64,000 bases of DNA, from NCBI GenBank assembly GCA_027627225.1, contig CM051040.1:27329134-27393133 (forward strand). Direction: 5' to 3'. This DNA is from Congeria kusceri (Eukaryota > Mollusca > Bivalvia > Myida > Dreissenidae). Both the position numbers and the translations under genes were made by a program. The notes beneath the pieces are model-generated. The model ran no database searches, was not told where the DNA came from, and saw nothing but the letters and a program-made list of their open reading frames with translations. Shown here piece by piece: positions 52,905 through 63,616 of the stretch (the first letter of the stretch is position 1; each line of letters starts with the position of its first letter).

Positions 52905-55900
52905 GTACGTTGAGTTTTATATTTAAATACAGCAGCTTTATAATCGTATAAATACCATTTATCTTTTTTTTTCAATCATTTTATTTTAACATTGATTTTA
53001 TGTAAGGATATCAGGCTCGGTTGGAGGATTTGAATTTTAGAAGGGGGGGCGGGCGAAAAAAGCAATACCTACGAACCTATATGAATTATGTACAAATGAT
53101 ATAAATTGCAAAACAATAACAGTTAAATTGTGCGATTTCATAGTTTAGCCTCTGTGCATTATATCATAATAAGAAAGCTGATAAAATTATATCGTTCTTC
53201 GCTGAAGAGTATGTCTAAGTTAATGTAATGTTTAAACAGTGGAATTTTGACAATTTTACGGGGGAGCGGGGTGGGCTGTACACGACTGCCGCCGTCTTCT
53301 AAACTCGCCTATGGATACAGGAAATGTAGTATATCTCGCTTCACGAGTCTATATAATAACAACATTATATTCTGAAGCACGCGTTCTTAGGTCTTATAGC
53401 ATATTATCTTATTTGTAGATCTGGGAAACGAATCTATATAAATGCTGTTAAAACTTGTAATCCAATCCCATTGCATGTTTGATGCAAATATAATATGTTT
53501 AAACTAACGTGTTCATAAAAGGTGGCACACAGTATGTTGACATAAGGAAGGATCTAGAATGAAATAAATGGGTGCTGCACTCTGTTCCTTTTTGTCACCA
53601 CCACCCACCTGGGCTGGTCAACACATAAATGTTCAATAGCTTTTGAAATTGAATTTTGTGTTTTACATTAATGTCAAATGATCACACGACGTTAAAAAAA
53701 AACCTAAATAACAAGCATTTGATTGATATAAGCCTTGGATTTACCATTTTATTCGAAAATGGCCATGAACTTGGACGCACACACTTGCAAAACTGCAAAA
53801 TTCGAGTTCGCAGCCACAATTTGGCCTTGAGAGTTGTACGAGTGCAAACCAAAACCCTAAAATGTTAACTTGCTTTATATTTTTATTTTTACTATTATCT
53901 TGTCAGTCCTACCAGCAGTGGTGCATACGTGCACATGTTGTTATTTGTAATATCTGTAATTTGTTATTTGTAATATCTGTAATTTGTTATTTGTAATATC
54001 TGTAATTTCGAATGTTTTATACGGAAACTTAAGCTTAACTATATTTATATACTAATACTAATGTTTCAAAACCACGTCGCCATACGTTGCATATGTGACT
54101 GTGGTTTTAAGACTTTTTCACTCATAAACGGTTTATGGAACACACCTGTTTGCCGTAAGAACTGCAAAAATCCAGTTCGGCAGCCAGACAGTTTGGTCTT
54201 GCCCCAGGGTTTTATGAGTGCAAATCAAACACCTACAGTCTGACCAGGAGTGGCGCATTTTGTTAGTTGTAATATCTATAATTTCGAATGTTTAATCACT
54301 TTCATACGGAAACACACATTTAATTACGTATACCGCAAACGGATAGACGAACATACCTATTTACCATCAGAACTGCGAAGATCTAAATTGTCATCCTCAG
54401 TTTGGCGAGTGCAAATCATAAACCTGCAGTTTGAAGATAATATTTTTATTTTCATTATTAGCACATAGTCGATCTGACCAGCAGCGGCGCATATATGCAC
54501 ATGTTTATTTGTAATATCGGTGTTTTAAAATATATATCATCAGTTACATACGGAAACTTTAGCGAAACTATATTTATATCCTATTACTAATATCTCAAAC
54601 CCACGTCGCCATACGTTGCACGTGTAACTGTGGTTTTAAGATTTTTACAATATTCCGCAGTAGAAATGTATCCTTAAAGATTCACTCCCTTCAAAACTGG
54701 CATAACATTATTAAATATATGTATACTATTAAGTTAATACACGTATAGTTAAAACAATTGTCAATGAGCATATACATTCTAAATTAATAAAAGATACAAA
54801 ATTTTAGAGTTAAAGCAAAATGTATTAATAATAAATTATGCAAAATGAAAACACACGTTTAAAAGGGGACCCAACATTGTAACGTTTTACACATGTCCAT
54901 TGATTTATGTTTTTGAAGCTAAGAGTATGAATGAGTTTAAGCAGAATTGAATTTTCGGCGCATGTTCCCCAGTCCTTAAGAGAAGTTTAGGCGCTATTGT
55001 ATAATTCACTTACTACACCTTTGAAAGTGAGAAAGCAATGAAACAGTTTAGATATGTAAACAAGTGGAATAAATAGAATTATATTTAATAAGTGTTGAAG
55101 AAAAATGAAGTTGATTATGCTCGACACGAAAATGGAAAGCACTCACCATGGCCCAAGCTTTCATTTTCTTAGCATCGCATGATAAGCTTGATCTTTATTC
55201 AACAATTACCTTATATTATCTATGACTGCAACTACAATGCCAGCGCCTTTAATGTTCTGTATGTAGCATCGCTTTATATCTGGTCTTTTAATAAAATGTG
55301 TTAAAATAATACCCCTGGGCCAAACATTACCCTGCCTTGGGGCTCATTTTTAAAGAGTCCTTTAATAGACTTTACTAGGTAAAACCTTTAAAAATCTTCT
55401 CTAAAACTACAAGGATTTAACCTTTAATATATGGGGTGTAGCATTGCTTCTGGTCATCCTGGGCTGGTATTCACAAAGCTCCTAAGGGAAAGATTAACTT
55501 AAGTTGAAAATTTCAGATACAATTTTCAATGTGAAATCAAATAATTTCTGTTTACCAAAGGGTAAAATATGAGGCATCTAAGCAATATTGACTAGTTTGA
55601 GGCATTTTTATGTAAAATGACCTACACATGAAACAGCCAGAGATTTAAGGAATTTTGTGAATTTATGAAATTTACTTAAGATTTCCCCATGGAGCTTTGT
55701 GAATACGGGCCCTGGACTACAATGAAGTCACGGCTTCCTGAATAGCTAGCTGCCAATCAAATCTTAATTCAACATTGTGTTACTTTAGAGACGATTGGTT
55801 AAATACACAGATAACAGATCAATTGTTTTTGAAAATCGTATCCGATCTTCTTTCTTGCAATGCACTGCATTATCTTAGAGCAGACCAGTTGGGCTGAAGT

Positions 55901-56178
55901 CGTGAATTCTTAGTAATGGTATAAACTTATTAGGACTTTGTATGGGTACTTACTACTTGAGCCGTTAAGTTATTCTCTCTACAATTGTTGTCGCAAAATT
56001 ATTGCATTTTTCGGCCGAAGATTGATTGATTGATTGATTTTGATCACAGAGATCCCACCTCAGACTGGTGTGTTGCTTTGCCAAAGAAAGGACGGGGAAC
56101 CAAGAGTCCACATTCACGCGAGGCAAATATGCGACCGTGTCCGGGACTGCCCATGTAGGGATGATGAAATAAGATGTA
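52850..56178 (+). CDS. Probable secreted protein gene: signal peptide and LDLa-like exons (partial)
   Basis: Exon 52850-52904 (acceptor GTTTCTGTTTCAG, donor TTCC|GTACGT) encodes VLALFATLCTLASAHHDF, a hydrophobic core with an ASA cleavage-like site; the initiator Met must come from an earlier exon. Exon 56050-56178 (acceptor TTTTGATCACAG, donor TGTA|GTGAGT) encodes IPPQTGVLLCQRKDGEPRVH and then ICDRVRDCPCRDDEIRC. The latter is an LDL-receptor class A ending (CD...DC...DE..C). The first exon leaves phase 1 and the second begins with two bases, so they join cleanly into a Gln codon. A secreted or membrane-bound extracellular protein is inferred. A tentative last exon is 58651-58718. The starting exon was not found. 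Confidence 0.55.
52905..53740. other. Intron sequence
   Basis: G-runs at 53040-53055 and 53258-53275; otherwise nothing recognised. Confidence 0.4.
53741..54660. repeat. Three diverged copies of a roughly 260-bp repeat
   Basis: Segments around 53760-53900, 54130-54260 and 54345-54490 share a core with GAACTGCAAAA, CCAGTTCGGCAGCCA and GAGTGCAAATCA, then TGACCAGCAGTGGCGCAT and GTAATATCTGTAATTT. A 90-bp block with CCACGTCGCCATACGTTGCA occurs at 54066 and 54600. A 23-bp subrepeat (GTTATTTGTAATATCTGTAA) lies at 53938-54008. Whether it was once coding is unclear. Confidence 0.6.
54661..55461. other. Intron or spacer sequence
   Basis: No recognised feature. Confidence 0.4.
55462..55713. mobile_element. 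MITE (TTCACAAAGCTCC family), copy 3, both ends present
   Basis: Ends GGTATTCACAAAGCTCCTAA and GGAGCTTTGTGAATACGGGC are inverted, followed inward by AACTTAAGTT / ACTTAAGATT. The best preserved of the three copies. Confidence 0.8.
56050..56178 (+). CDS. LDL-receptor class A-like exon
   Basis: 42 codons plus split ends. Cysteines at codons 10, 27, 33, 35 and 42; the 27-33-42 pattern with CD, DC and DDE matches the calcium-binding second half of an LDLa module. The first half is atypical: the GxC cysteine is missing and there is an extra cysteine at codon 35. Acceptor and donor are both strong. Confidence 0.6.
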
Positions 56179-56204
56179 GTGAGTAAACTGGTCATGTGGA
56201 TGTC

Positions 56205-56288
56205 CAACTACTACTACAAGTACTACTTCTACTACTACTACTACTACTACTATTACTACTACTACTACTACTAGTACTACTACTACAC

Positions 56289-56351
<63 letters not shown>

Positions 56352-56384
56352 GTACTACTACTTCTACTACTACTACTACTACTT

Positions 56385-56417
<33 letters not shown>
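56205..56417. repeat. CTA trinucleotide microsatellite, about 70 units
   Basis: (CTA)n with sparse CTT, AGT and CCT interruptions. It starts about 27 bp inside the intron after the LDLa-like exon. The poly-leucine frame it creates is not a gene. Confidence 0.97.
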
Positions 56418-56418
<1 letters not shown>

Positions 56419-56769
56419 GCTGAAAGTGGCCTAAATCGGACTGAACTTTAAGTGATATATAACATACGCCAGAAACAGTTGGGTTGTGTTAATTTAAAAC
56501 AAAATCTCTAATCCTTCATATAAGATGTGGACGAGCTGTACGCTATTCTGAATGTCAAGTTTCGTCAATGAACATGTACATAATAGACAGAAAAACTAAA
56601 CCTTTAAAAATGACATTAATTTTATTTTTGGGCAATAATGAATTATTTAAGGTGTTACAAAATCTACATTTATCTCTAAACATTTGACTGAACTTCACAC
56701 AATGTCGAAGTCTTAGGTATGTCTGTCATTTCAGACAGAAATGGCGCTTCTTGCAGCGCCGAGAACGCT

Positions 56770-57098
56770 CGCAATGGTTGCTACTTTAATCCATGGCACA
56801 GACGCAGTGTAGCAGACAGCCTATTGCAGTCACCGTCTCATGGTTGCTACTTTAATCCATGGCACAGCAGTGTAGCAGACGGCCTATTGCAGTCACCGTC
56901 TGATGGTTGCTACTTTAATCATGGCACAGACGCAGTGTAGCAGACGGTCTATTGCAGTCACCGTCTGATGGTTGCTACTTTAATCCATGGCACAGACGCA
57001 GTGTAGCAGACGGCCTATTGCAGTCACCGTCTGATGGTTGCTACTTTAATCCATGGCACAGCAGTGTAGCAGACGGCCTATTGCAGTCACCGTCTGAA
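56770..57098. repeat. 66-bp tandem repeat, 5 copies
   Basis: Unit with GGTTGCTACTTTAATCCATG and GCACAGACGCAGTGTAGCAG, then ACGGCCTATTGCAGTCACCG. Copies differ by a 3- or 1-base deletion (CAGCAG against CAGACGCAG; ATCATGG against ATCCATGG). Confidence 0.92.
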
Positions 57099-57513
57099 CA
57101 AACAAAAAAGACTTTGAAAGGGAAAACTGGAAATGTCCAAAAGTAACGAATAGCTGTTATCCACACATACATTAATTCCCAGAGGCCGCTGCTGCAGAAA
57201 AACGAGTAATCAAAAATTTCATCAATTCCACGTGCGGCGCAAGTAAGTAAACAAGCTGTGATATGGGATATAATAAATCTTTTTTTCTCGTATTCTCCAG
57301 TTTGACCAATGATAGTTGTTCTGCTAAAGATATGTTCCTTTCAGCATTGTCTTACTATAAGGAGACAAATGTTTACAAATTAGTAAATACAGTTATAAAC
57401 TATTCTGGTTGAACATGTATAATGTGTAGCTTATACACAAGCTATAACTTTGATATAGTTAATATTATGTGTATTAATTATATGCAAACTGCACACATAC
57501 GCTATTAACTAGA

Positions 57514-57547
57514 GTCGCGCGCGCGCGCGTGCGTGCGTGCGTGCGTG
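57514..57547. repeat. CG/CGTG simple repeat
   Basis: Alternating purine-pyrimidine run GCGCGCGCGCGCGTGCGTGC and on; such runs can adopt Z-DNA. Confidence 0.9.
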
Positions 57548-57550
57548 TAT

Positions 57551-57700
57551 CTATTTCGAAGTTTATGAGGTCCTTCCGTGCCGCAGCTGCATTATGTGAG
57601 GACCAGAATGTGCGTCATTTACTTTAGAGACACATCGAAAGTAGGGATGAGTTTTGAATCATAGCTTCAATTTCCAGATGTTCATTTATTTACTGAAATA
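57551..57700 (+). repeat. Dispersed repeat, forward copy
   Basis: GAAGTTTATGAGGTCCTTCC and then GAATCATAGCTTCAATTTCC match, in inverted orientation, 59998-60140. The 101-bp tandem unit was amplified from inside this element. Confidence 0.7.
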
Positions 57701-58130
57701 TCATCCCCTGTACTCGAGTAAAGCTTAGAGACACATCGAAAGTAGGGATGAGTTTTGAATCATAGCTTCAATTTCCAGATGTTCATTTATTTACTGAAAT
57801 ATCATCCCCTGTAATCGAGTAAAGCTTAGAGACACATCGAAAGTAGGGATGAGTTTTGAATCATAGCTTCAATTTCCAGATGTTCATTTATTTACTGAAA
57901 TATCATCCCCTGTACTCGAGTAAAGCTTAGAGACACATCGAAAGTAGGGATGAGTTTTGAATCATAGCTTCAATTTCCAGATGTTCATTTATTTACTGAA
58001 ATATCATCCCCTGTACTCGAGTAAAGCTTAGAGACACATCGAAAGTAGGGATGAGTTTTGAATCATAGCTTCAATTTCCAGATGTTCATTTATTTACTGA
58101 AATATCATCCCCTGTACTCGAGTAAAGCTA
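57626..58130. repeat. 101-bp tandem repeat, 5 nearly identical copies
   Basis: Unit begins AGAGACACATCGAAAGTAGG and ends CGAGTAAAGCTT. Unit starts at 57626, 57727, 57828, 57929 and 58030; the only clear difference I see is CTGTAATCGAG against CTGTACTCGAG in one copy. Very recent amplification or assembly duplication. Confidence 0.95.
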
Positions 58131-58650
58131 CAGCGGTTTGATAAGGCCAACAACGTTGGGACGAGAAGACACCAATGTTATATATTAGATATTTAAACAC
58201 ATATAAAGATAACATATTTTGAACCAGTTTTATGGCAAGAACCTGTGGCGTCACTTTGCCGTTCTTTTTAGTAAGCTAAAACCATGTTTGACAATGTTAT
58301 GTGGATTGTTTGCATCGGGATTATGAAAAATATTCATTAATCGTCCATATAAGTATGGTCTAAAAACATTTATGACGTTCTGTTCACAAATGGAGACAAT
58401 TTGATTATGAAGTAATCATTACAGTACCAAATTCAGCTTTGTTTGTCTACAATTAATGATGTATGAATTCTATATCGGATACTTTCTGAATGTGGGTTAG
58501 GGGAAAATTAATAAGTACGAATGGAACTATGAAAAAGAGTTGATAAGTACGATTGCGGTCAAATGATGGAGTTGATTAGGATCAAATTTTTAATTGCAGG
58601 GAATCCTTTTGCTGATTTTTGAAGATGTTGCAAACATGTTTATGTTTCAG

Positions 58651-58718
58651 GTTTACTAGACCCGGAAAATGAATCTCCTCATAATCTGTATGTTTTTAAC
58701 TCATGGTGGCAGTGGTAA
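58651..58718 (+). CDS. Tentative terminal exon
   Basis: Acceptor TTTATGTTTCAG followed by an open frame in the phase left by the LDLa-like exon: split Ser, then LLDPENESPHNLYVF, ending with a Trp-rich WWQW and TAA at 58716-58718. Evidence is acceptor plus phase only. Confidence 0.2.
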
Positions 58719-58734
58719 TGCACTTATCAATGTT

Positions 58735-59045
58735 TTTCCCCAAGATGGGGGGGGGGGGGGGGAGCAGCGGGCGTATACGGGACTTTAGACTGAAAGCGAT
58801 TCCCGACAGGCGGGAATTTGATATTCCGAATGATTTCGGGTCCCGGGGTAATAGACTTTTAGATCAGATTTTAGATTCATGTAATATAGGCCCCCGGGCC
58901 ATTTGTTAGACATATAACATCTCCTACTGCGGGGATTTAGACAAATATGCTTGGCTCTAGGGTAAGGAATTAGACCCCAAAAAAATATAATGTGTCAAAT
59001 TCCCCTGGGTCAGCCCGCCACTGGGGGAAAATATTGATAGGTGCA
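58735..59045. repeat. Dispersed repeat, copy 2
   Basis: A G-run (58746-58762) then GGGACTTTAGACTGAAAGC, ATTCCGAATGATTTCGGGTC, GGGGATTTAGACAAA and GGAATTAGACCCC. Second copy of the element at 46046-46400, in the same order and orientation. Confidence 0.65.
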
Positions 59046-59995
59046 TAACTGAGAGAGTACCAATGAGAAATAACCACTGCCGGTAGTTTGCCGCAAGACC
59101 GCTACGAGTAGTTACCCTAAGCTGTAATGATCTGTCAAAATTTCTTACAGTTTTTGTCGTTAATGTTACAAAAAGCCAGCGCACAATTTAATACTGAACA
59201 ACATAGACGCCACATATAAGGAAAACATAACGAAACAATGAAAAATCATTAATAAGTCTGGAAAGTTTACGACAAAACATTTGACACCTTATTTCCATTT
59301 TATTGTAATACCTTCACCCAACACAAACATTTGAAACATACAATTATGTAAAATAAACATTTGACTGCAGATTTGCTGACGTAACGACCAGGCTCCGCCC
59401 ATCAATGAGTGGTTCGATCATTTAAGCCCGGTACACTCTCCGGATCAGTAGTGATGATGAGTCAATTTCCCACAGTAAATACCCACATAATATATACAAA
59501 TACATTTACGAACTAAACCCACAGAAATTCATTTAAACAACTGACAACCGAATAAGACTGTCAAATTGTTCAGAGCAAAATACAGTTAACAGCAACATAC
59601 AGTAAACAACTTGGCATCAATTCAATAGTAAACTCCATATTACATATTTACAAAACGCAGCATATACAACACCAGAAAACACAATGTCCTTAATCTCGTC
59701 GCTTTTGAACAAGAAGTACTGTAATTGCCATTTTGTTCACTAAAATTGTAAACAACATTTGTCATAAATATATGTCAAAGAAAAAATCGATGGTCTTTGC
59801 AGCTTTGCGTGTAAAAATCGAGGCCAAGGGTCACGGCCTGTTTTGATGTTTTGTAAATATAGTATGCGAAACACAAGTTAATTATTTACAATTATGAAAT
59901 GAATTTCTTTATTCTCCTGGAACTCCTATTACCCAATTGATGATACCTAGAACCTTGTTAAAACTAGAACCACGCCAAAAATAAAAATATTTCAG
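59046..59995. other. Spacer
   Basis: No recognised feature on either strand. Confidence 0.4.
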
Positions 59996-59997
59996 TA

Positions 59998-60140
59998 AAA
60001 ACTAAATAGCTGGAAATTGCAGCTATGATTCAAAATTCCCAACTTTCGACGAGTCAAAAGTAAATTAGGCAGGGATGCTGGGACACACCCCGTGTCGTCA
60101 CATAATGCGGCTTCGGCGCGGAAGGACCTCATAAACTTCA
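59998..60140 (-). repeat. Dispersed repeat, inverted copy
   Basis: Reverse complement matches 57551-57680, including AAGTTTATGAGGTCCTTCC and GAATCATAGCTGCAATTTCC; it carries about 20 bp absent from the forward copy and no tandem expansion. Confidence 0.7.
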
Positions 60141-61116
60141 TAAATACAAAAATACATACGTATATTATGATTTTATTATCCCGTGTTTTATCCCATTGAA
60201 TGCCCTGCTATATCAATGTGCCCACATTCCACATAGCTGGCTAAATACAGCAGTGGCAATTATAAACCCAGTGAAACTCCATCTGCGACGGCAGGTGGGA
60301 ACTCTTATTATCAGCACGAGGTCCTTTATTTATAGCAGGTGACCAATTGCCAAAACAACACGGCACAATACAAAAACACATAACAAAACACAAACACAAA
60401 TGAATAAAACAAGGGTCACCGCCTTGGAACGGTTAATGCAAAGCACTGGGGTTTTAAACCGGTTTGTGTGTACCCGAACCTCTTGGCCCAGTTATATTCA
60501 TAATACATTTAAGTGTAAACCTCATAGCATCACATCTCAAATTAAACAGCAGTAAAAGACAATACTTATTCAATTGAATTACTATTTGATTACTCAATGG
60601 CTAGATGCAAACCAGAGCAGCAGAATTGCAACTTTCTGAGGCACGATGAAATGAAGAAAAAACAAGTGTCAACTACATCTCTTCTTTTTAAAACAGATTT
60701 AAAGGCATAGCATCATATAGTTCAGTTTTTATATCATCGTCGTGCAATTTCAGGAAGAAGCCGTAATGTTGGGTTTAAAAAACCATATTACGAAGCTCTG
60801 TTGGATATGTTTATATTAAACAGAATAAATCATATACTACTACTAGTATTCAACATTTAAAAAAATGTATTCTTCCTGTCATCATAAATTAAAATAATAT
60901 CTAACTTAATGAACGTGAATTAGATTTAAAACAAGTGTTGACATCAAACCAGCAGTAGCAGTAAAATATTATATAAATAAAAAGGCACCATATATTCGAT
61001 TCTTACGCAAAACAAGCGAAGATGTTGAGGAACACCCTTTATTTATTGTTCTCGCAAAGTAAGACAATAGTTAGCAAATTCTAGATTTTTGTGAAGCGTT
61101 TAGTTAAGTCGTCCGT
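60141..61116. other. Spacer
   Basis: No recognised feature. Confidence 0.4.
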
Positions 61117-61718
61117 TTGGCGCAAAAAAGTACTGTAACTGACATTTTACAAATTTTACAGGAGAAGCAAAAAACTTATTTTCTAATATTCAATGTAGAA
61201 CTTTTTATTTTATATATTCTTAATACATTAAAATATGCCTATTAAGAAGCAGTTATTATTTGTTTACAGTTTAGTTCGAAAAAAAAAATGTGTATATAAT
61301 TGTTCAGTTATATAACTTTTTGCGCTGAAATAGTTTGAACCCAAAAAGTACACAAACAAGCATATTTTATTTGATATTTATAACATTTACACCGTTTGAC
61401 AAGGTATTTGTTTATATTTATCATCAATAATATTATAATTAACTAATTTTATCAATTTAATTCACTTCATTTAATTATTTAAGAGGTTTTATTTTAGAAC
61501 ATAAAATTCTTAGTGCACAAAGCTGGTTACTAAGTGCACTTACCTTTTTTTTGCACTAACAATTTTGGCAAAATATTTTTTTGGCAAAAGTCAGGATTTC
61601 CAGGTTGAATTCAATCCTAACATTCAAATATGTTATGACATATGATATACGGGATCTAAATATGCAAAAAAAAATGTGTATTTCCTAAAAAATGTCAGTT
61701 ACATGTTTTTTGCGCCAA
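61117..61718. mobile_element. AT-rich element with about 33-bp inverted ends
   Basis: Left end TTGGCGCAAAAAAGTACTGT then AACTGACATTTTA; right end AAAAATGTCAGTTACATGTTTTTTGCGCCAA. The 600-bp interior is non-coding and very AT-rich. Likely a MITE; no target duplication recognised. Confidence 0.65.
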
Positions 61719-61968
61719 GGTGACGAAATGTGTTTGTCACGTAGAAAGAATAGATCAAATATAACACAATAGAACACATCAAACAACACGTTGTCTTTTA
61801 AGTTATTAGAAACCTCTTGGTTTCAAAATAATAGATGTAGGATGAGTTATTAACAATTATTATTAATATAAAACTAAACCCACTGCACTAAGTGTTCGTA
61901 AAATTGAACCATTGAAAGTATTATTATGGATTTTTATCGAACTGGATCATCACAAAATCTGATTCCGA
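61719..61968. other. Probable 3' UTR of the minus-strand gene
   Basis: AT-rich. A reverse-strand AATAAA-type signal was not fixed with certainty. Confidence 0.35.
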
Positions 61969-62216
61969 TTACATTCCAGTAAAGTTTGCTGGCGCATCCA
62001 GGCATAGTGGTCTGGAAGGTCTGCCTCCAACAAACACACATGAATTAGTGGTGGCGTCGTACACCCATCCCATAGGGGTTTCGCAGAGACAATACTTCTT
62101 GTTGCAAGGAACGCCGCTGCCGCCGCCACAGCAATCATACTGATGACACTTGATGCCCGCAGCTCTTTCGCACGCGTTTGATGACCGACTGTCGTTGCAC
62201 TCATTTCCAAATGAAA
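61969..62216 (-). CDS. Cysteine-rich gene, terminal exon
   Basis: A single open frame from the acceptor to TAA (61969-61971). Codon usage is GC-richer than the flanks. The minus-strand frame with an ATG that spans the same place (61950-62222) is a shifted shadow and lacks the cysteine pattern. Confidence 0.75.
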
Positions 62217-63511
62217 CTGCAACGCATTAAAAACACATAGTATTCTGTATTGTTGTTTTTTTTAACTGTTACGCATGAAAAAGACATAGTATTTCTGTAC
62301 TGTTTTGTTACTGTTACACTTTAAAAAGATGTAGTATTTCTGTATTGTTGTGTTGTTGTTTTTTGAACTGTAACGCATTAAAAAACAAAGTATTTCTGTT
62401 TTTTGTTGTTGTTTTTTTTACTGTAACACTTTAAAAAGACATAGTATTTCTGTATTGTTGTGTTTTTTTTTAATCTGTAACGCATTAAAAAGACACAGTA
62501 TTTCCGTATTGTTTGTTTAACACTTTAAAAATACAAAGTATTTCTGTATTGTTGTGTTTTTTTTAACTGTAACGCATTAACAAAATATAGTATTTCCGTA
62601 TTTTTTTTTTTACTGTAACGCATTAAAAATACATAGTATTTCTGTACTGATGTTGTTTTTTAACTGTAACGCATTAAGAAAACATAGTATTTCTGTATTC
62701 TTGTGTTGTTGTTTTTTAACTGTAACGCATTAAGAAAACATAGTATTTCTGTATTCTTGTGTTGTTGTTTTTTAACTGTGACGCATTAAGAAAACATAGT
62801 ATTTCTGTATTCTTGTGTTGTTGTTTTTTAACTGTGACGCATTAAGAAAACATAGTATTTCTGTATTCTTGTGTCGTTGTTTTTTAACTGTGACGCATAA
62901 AAAAGACATAGTATTTCTGTATTCTTGTGTTGTTGTTTTTTAACTGTGACGCATAAAAAAGACATAGTATTTCTGTATTCTTGTTTTTCTTAACAGTGAC
63001 GCATTAAAAGATAAAGTATTTCTGTATAGGTTTTTTTGTGTAACTGTAACGCATTAAAAAGACATAGTATGTCTGTATTGTTTTTTGTTTACCTCTTAAA
63101 GTCCAATTAATTTATTACAATGAATGCATATCAAACTTGAATAATGACATACAACTGATGTGATGTTGTTTGCGTTGGCATTGTAAAGTCTCTATACGTT
63201 ATAATGATGTGTTGATATGGTGATAAAAATGCTTCAAACGTACGGAATTGCCATTTCGACACGCTATAACAGCAATTTTACATGCACACTGTAATTGATG
63301 TATTAATCTGAAACCGAAAGTTAAAACCGAACCGCAACTATAGTGCGCGAAAAGAAGTATTTTAACAATATGTATTATATGACTTCAATAATTGTATTGT
63401 GTATTTAATTTAGTAGACATTTGGCTGGTTGGTTAGTTAGTTGACACATACCGACTGGCTGACATGACCCATTTCCGGTGCAAGATTGGTTATTGGGACA
63501 CTGTGTAGGAC
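61969..63511 (-). CDS. Cysteine-rich, probably secreted protein, last two exons (5' part outside window)
   Basis: Minus strand. Exon 63511-63452 (acceptor ATATTTTAG, donor GTCG|GTATGT; 60 bases, phase 1 at both ends) encodes PTQCPNNQSCTGNGSCQPV. Exon 62216-61969 (acceptor TGCGTTGCAG) completes a Val codon and encodes 81 residues to TAA. Its pattern includes NECNDSRSSNACERAAGIKC, HQYDCCGGGSGVPCNKKYCL and CETPMGWVYDATTNSC, then SRPLC near the end. About thirteen cysteines in a hundred residues, glycine turns and no transmembrane segment indicate a disulfide-rich extracellular protein; CX5CX5C in the first exon is like EB or EGF-related modules. Function is unknown to me. Confidence 0.7.
62217..63095 (-). 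repeat. 56-bp minisatellite built on a 3' splice site, about 15 copies
   Basis: Read on the plus strand the unit is AACTGTAACGCATTAAGAAA followed by ACATAGTATTTCTGTATTCT and TGTGTTGTTGTTTTTT. The first unit is the acceptor itself: exon end AA, then CTGCAACGCATTAAAAACAC. In sense orientation each repeat ends ...TTTAATGCGTTACAG|TT, so each is an acceptor-like site. T-run length varies between copies. Confidence 0.92.
63096..63451. other. Intron sequence of the minus-strand gene
   Basis: No recognised feature. Confidence 0.45.
63452..63511 (-). CDS. Cysteine-rich gene, penultimate exon
   Basis: 60-bp symmetrical (phase 1-1) exon with CPNNQSCTGNGSC; symmetrical small exons are easily duplicated or skipped, so the gene may carry more such modules upstream. 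Confidence 0.65.
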
Positions 63512-63616
63512 CTAAAATATCATGTAATATGATTGGTAATTACATATTAAAAGATTGATGATAAAAAATGTCATTTTAATAGTTGTACTACTGTAGAACT
63601 AGGATATATTATATAT

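Noticed and set aside
49475..52951. Long reading frames on both strands (up to 337 codons)
   Set aside because: Both strands are open only because the 45-bp unit has no stop in these frames. The plus frame runs into the signal-peptide exon at 52850 by chance, through intron sequence.
56196..56423. Poly-leucine reading frame
   Set aside because: Translation of a CTA microsatellite.
61950..62222. 90-codon minus-strand frame with an ATG
   Set aside because: It overlaps the cysteine-rich exon in a shifted frame; the spliced frame with the ordered cysteines and matching phase is far more convincing.
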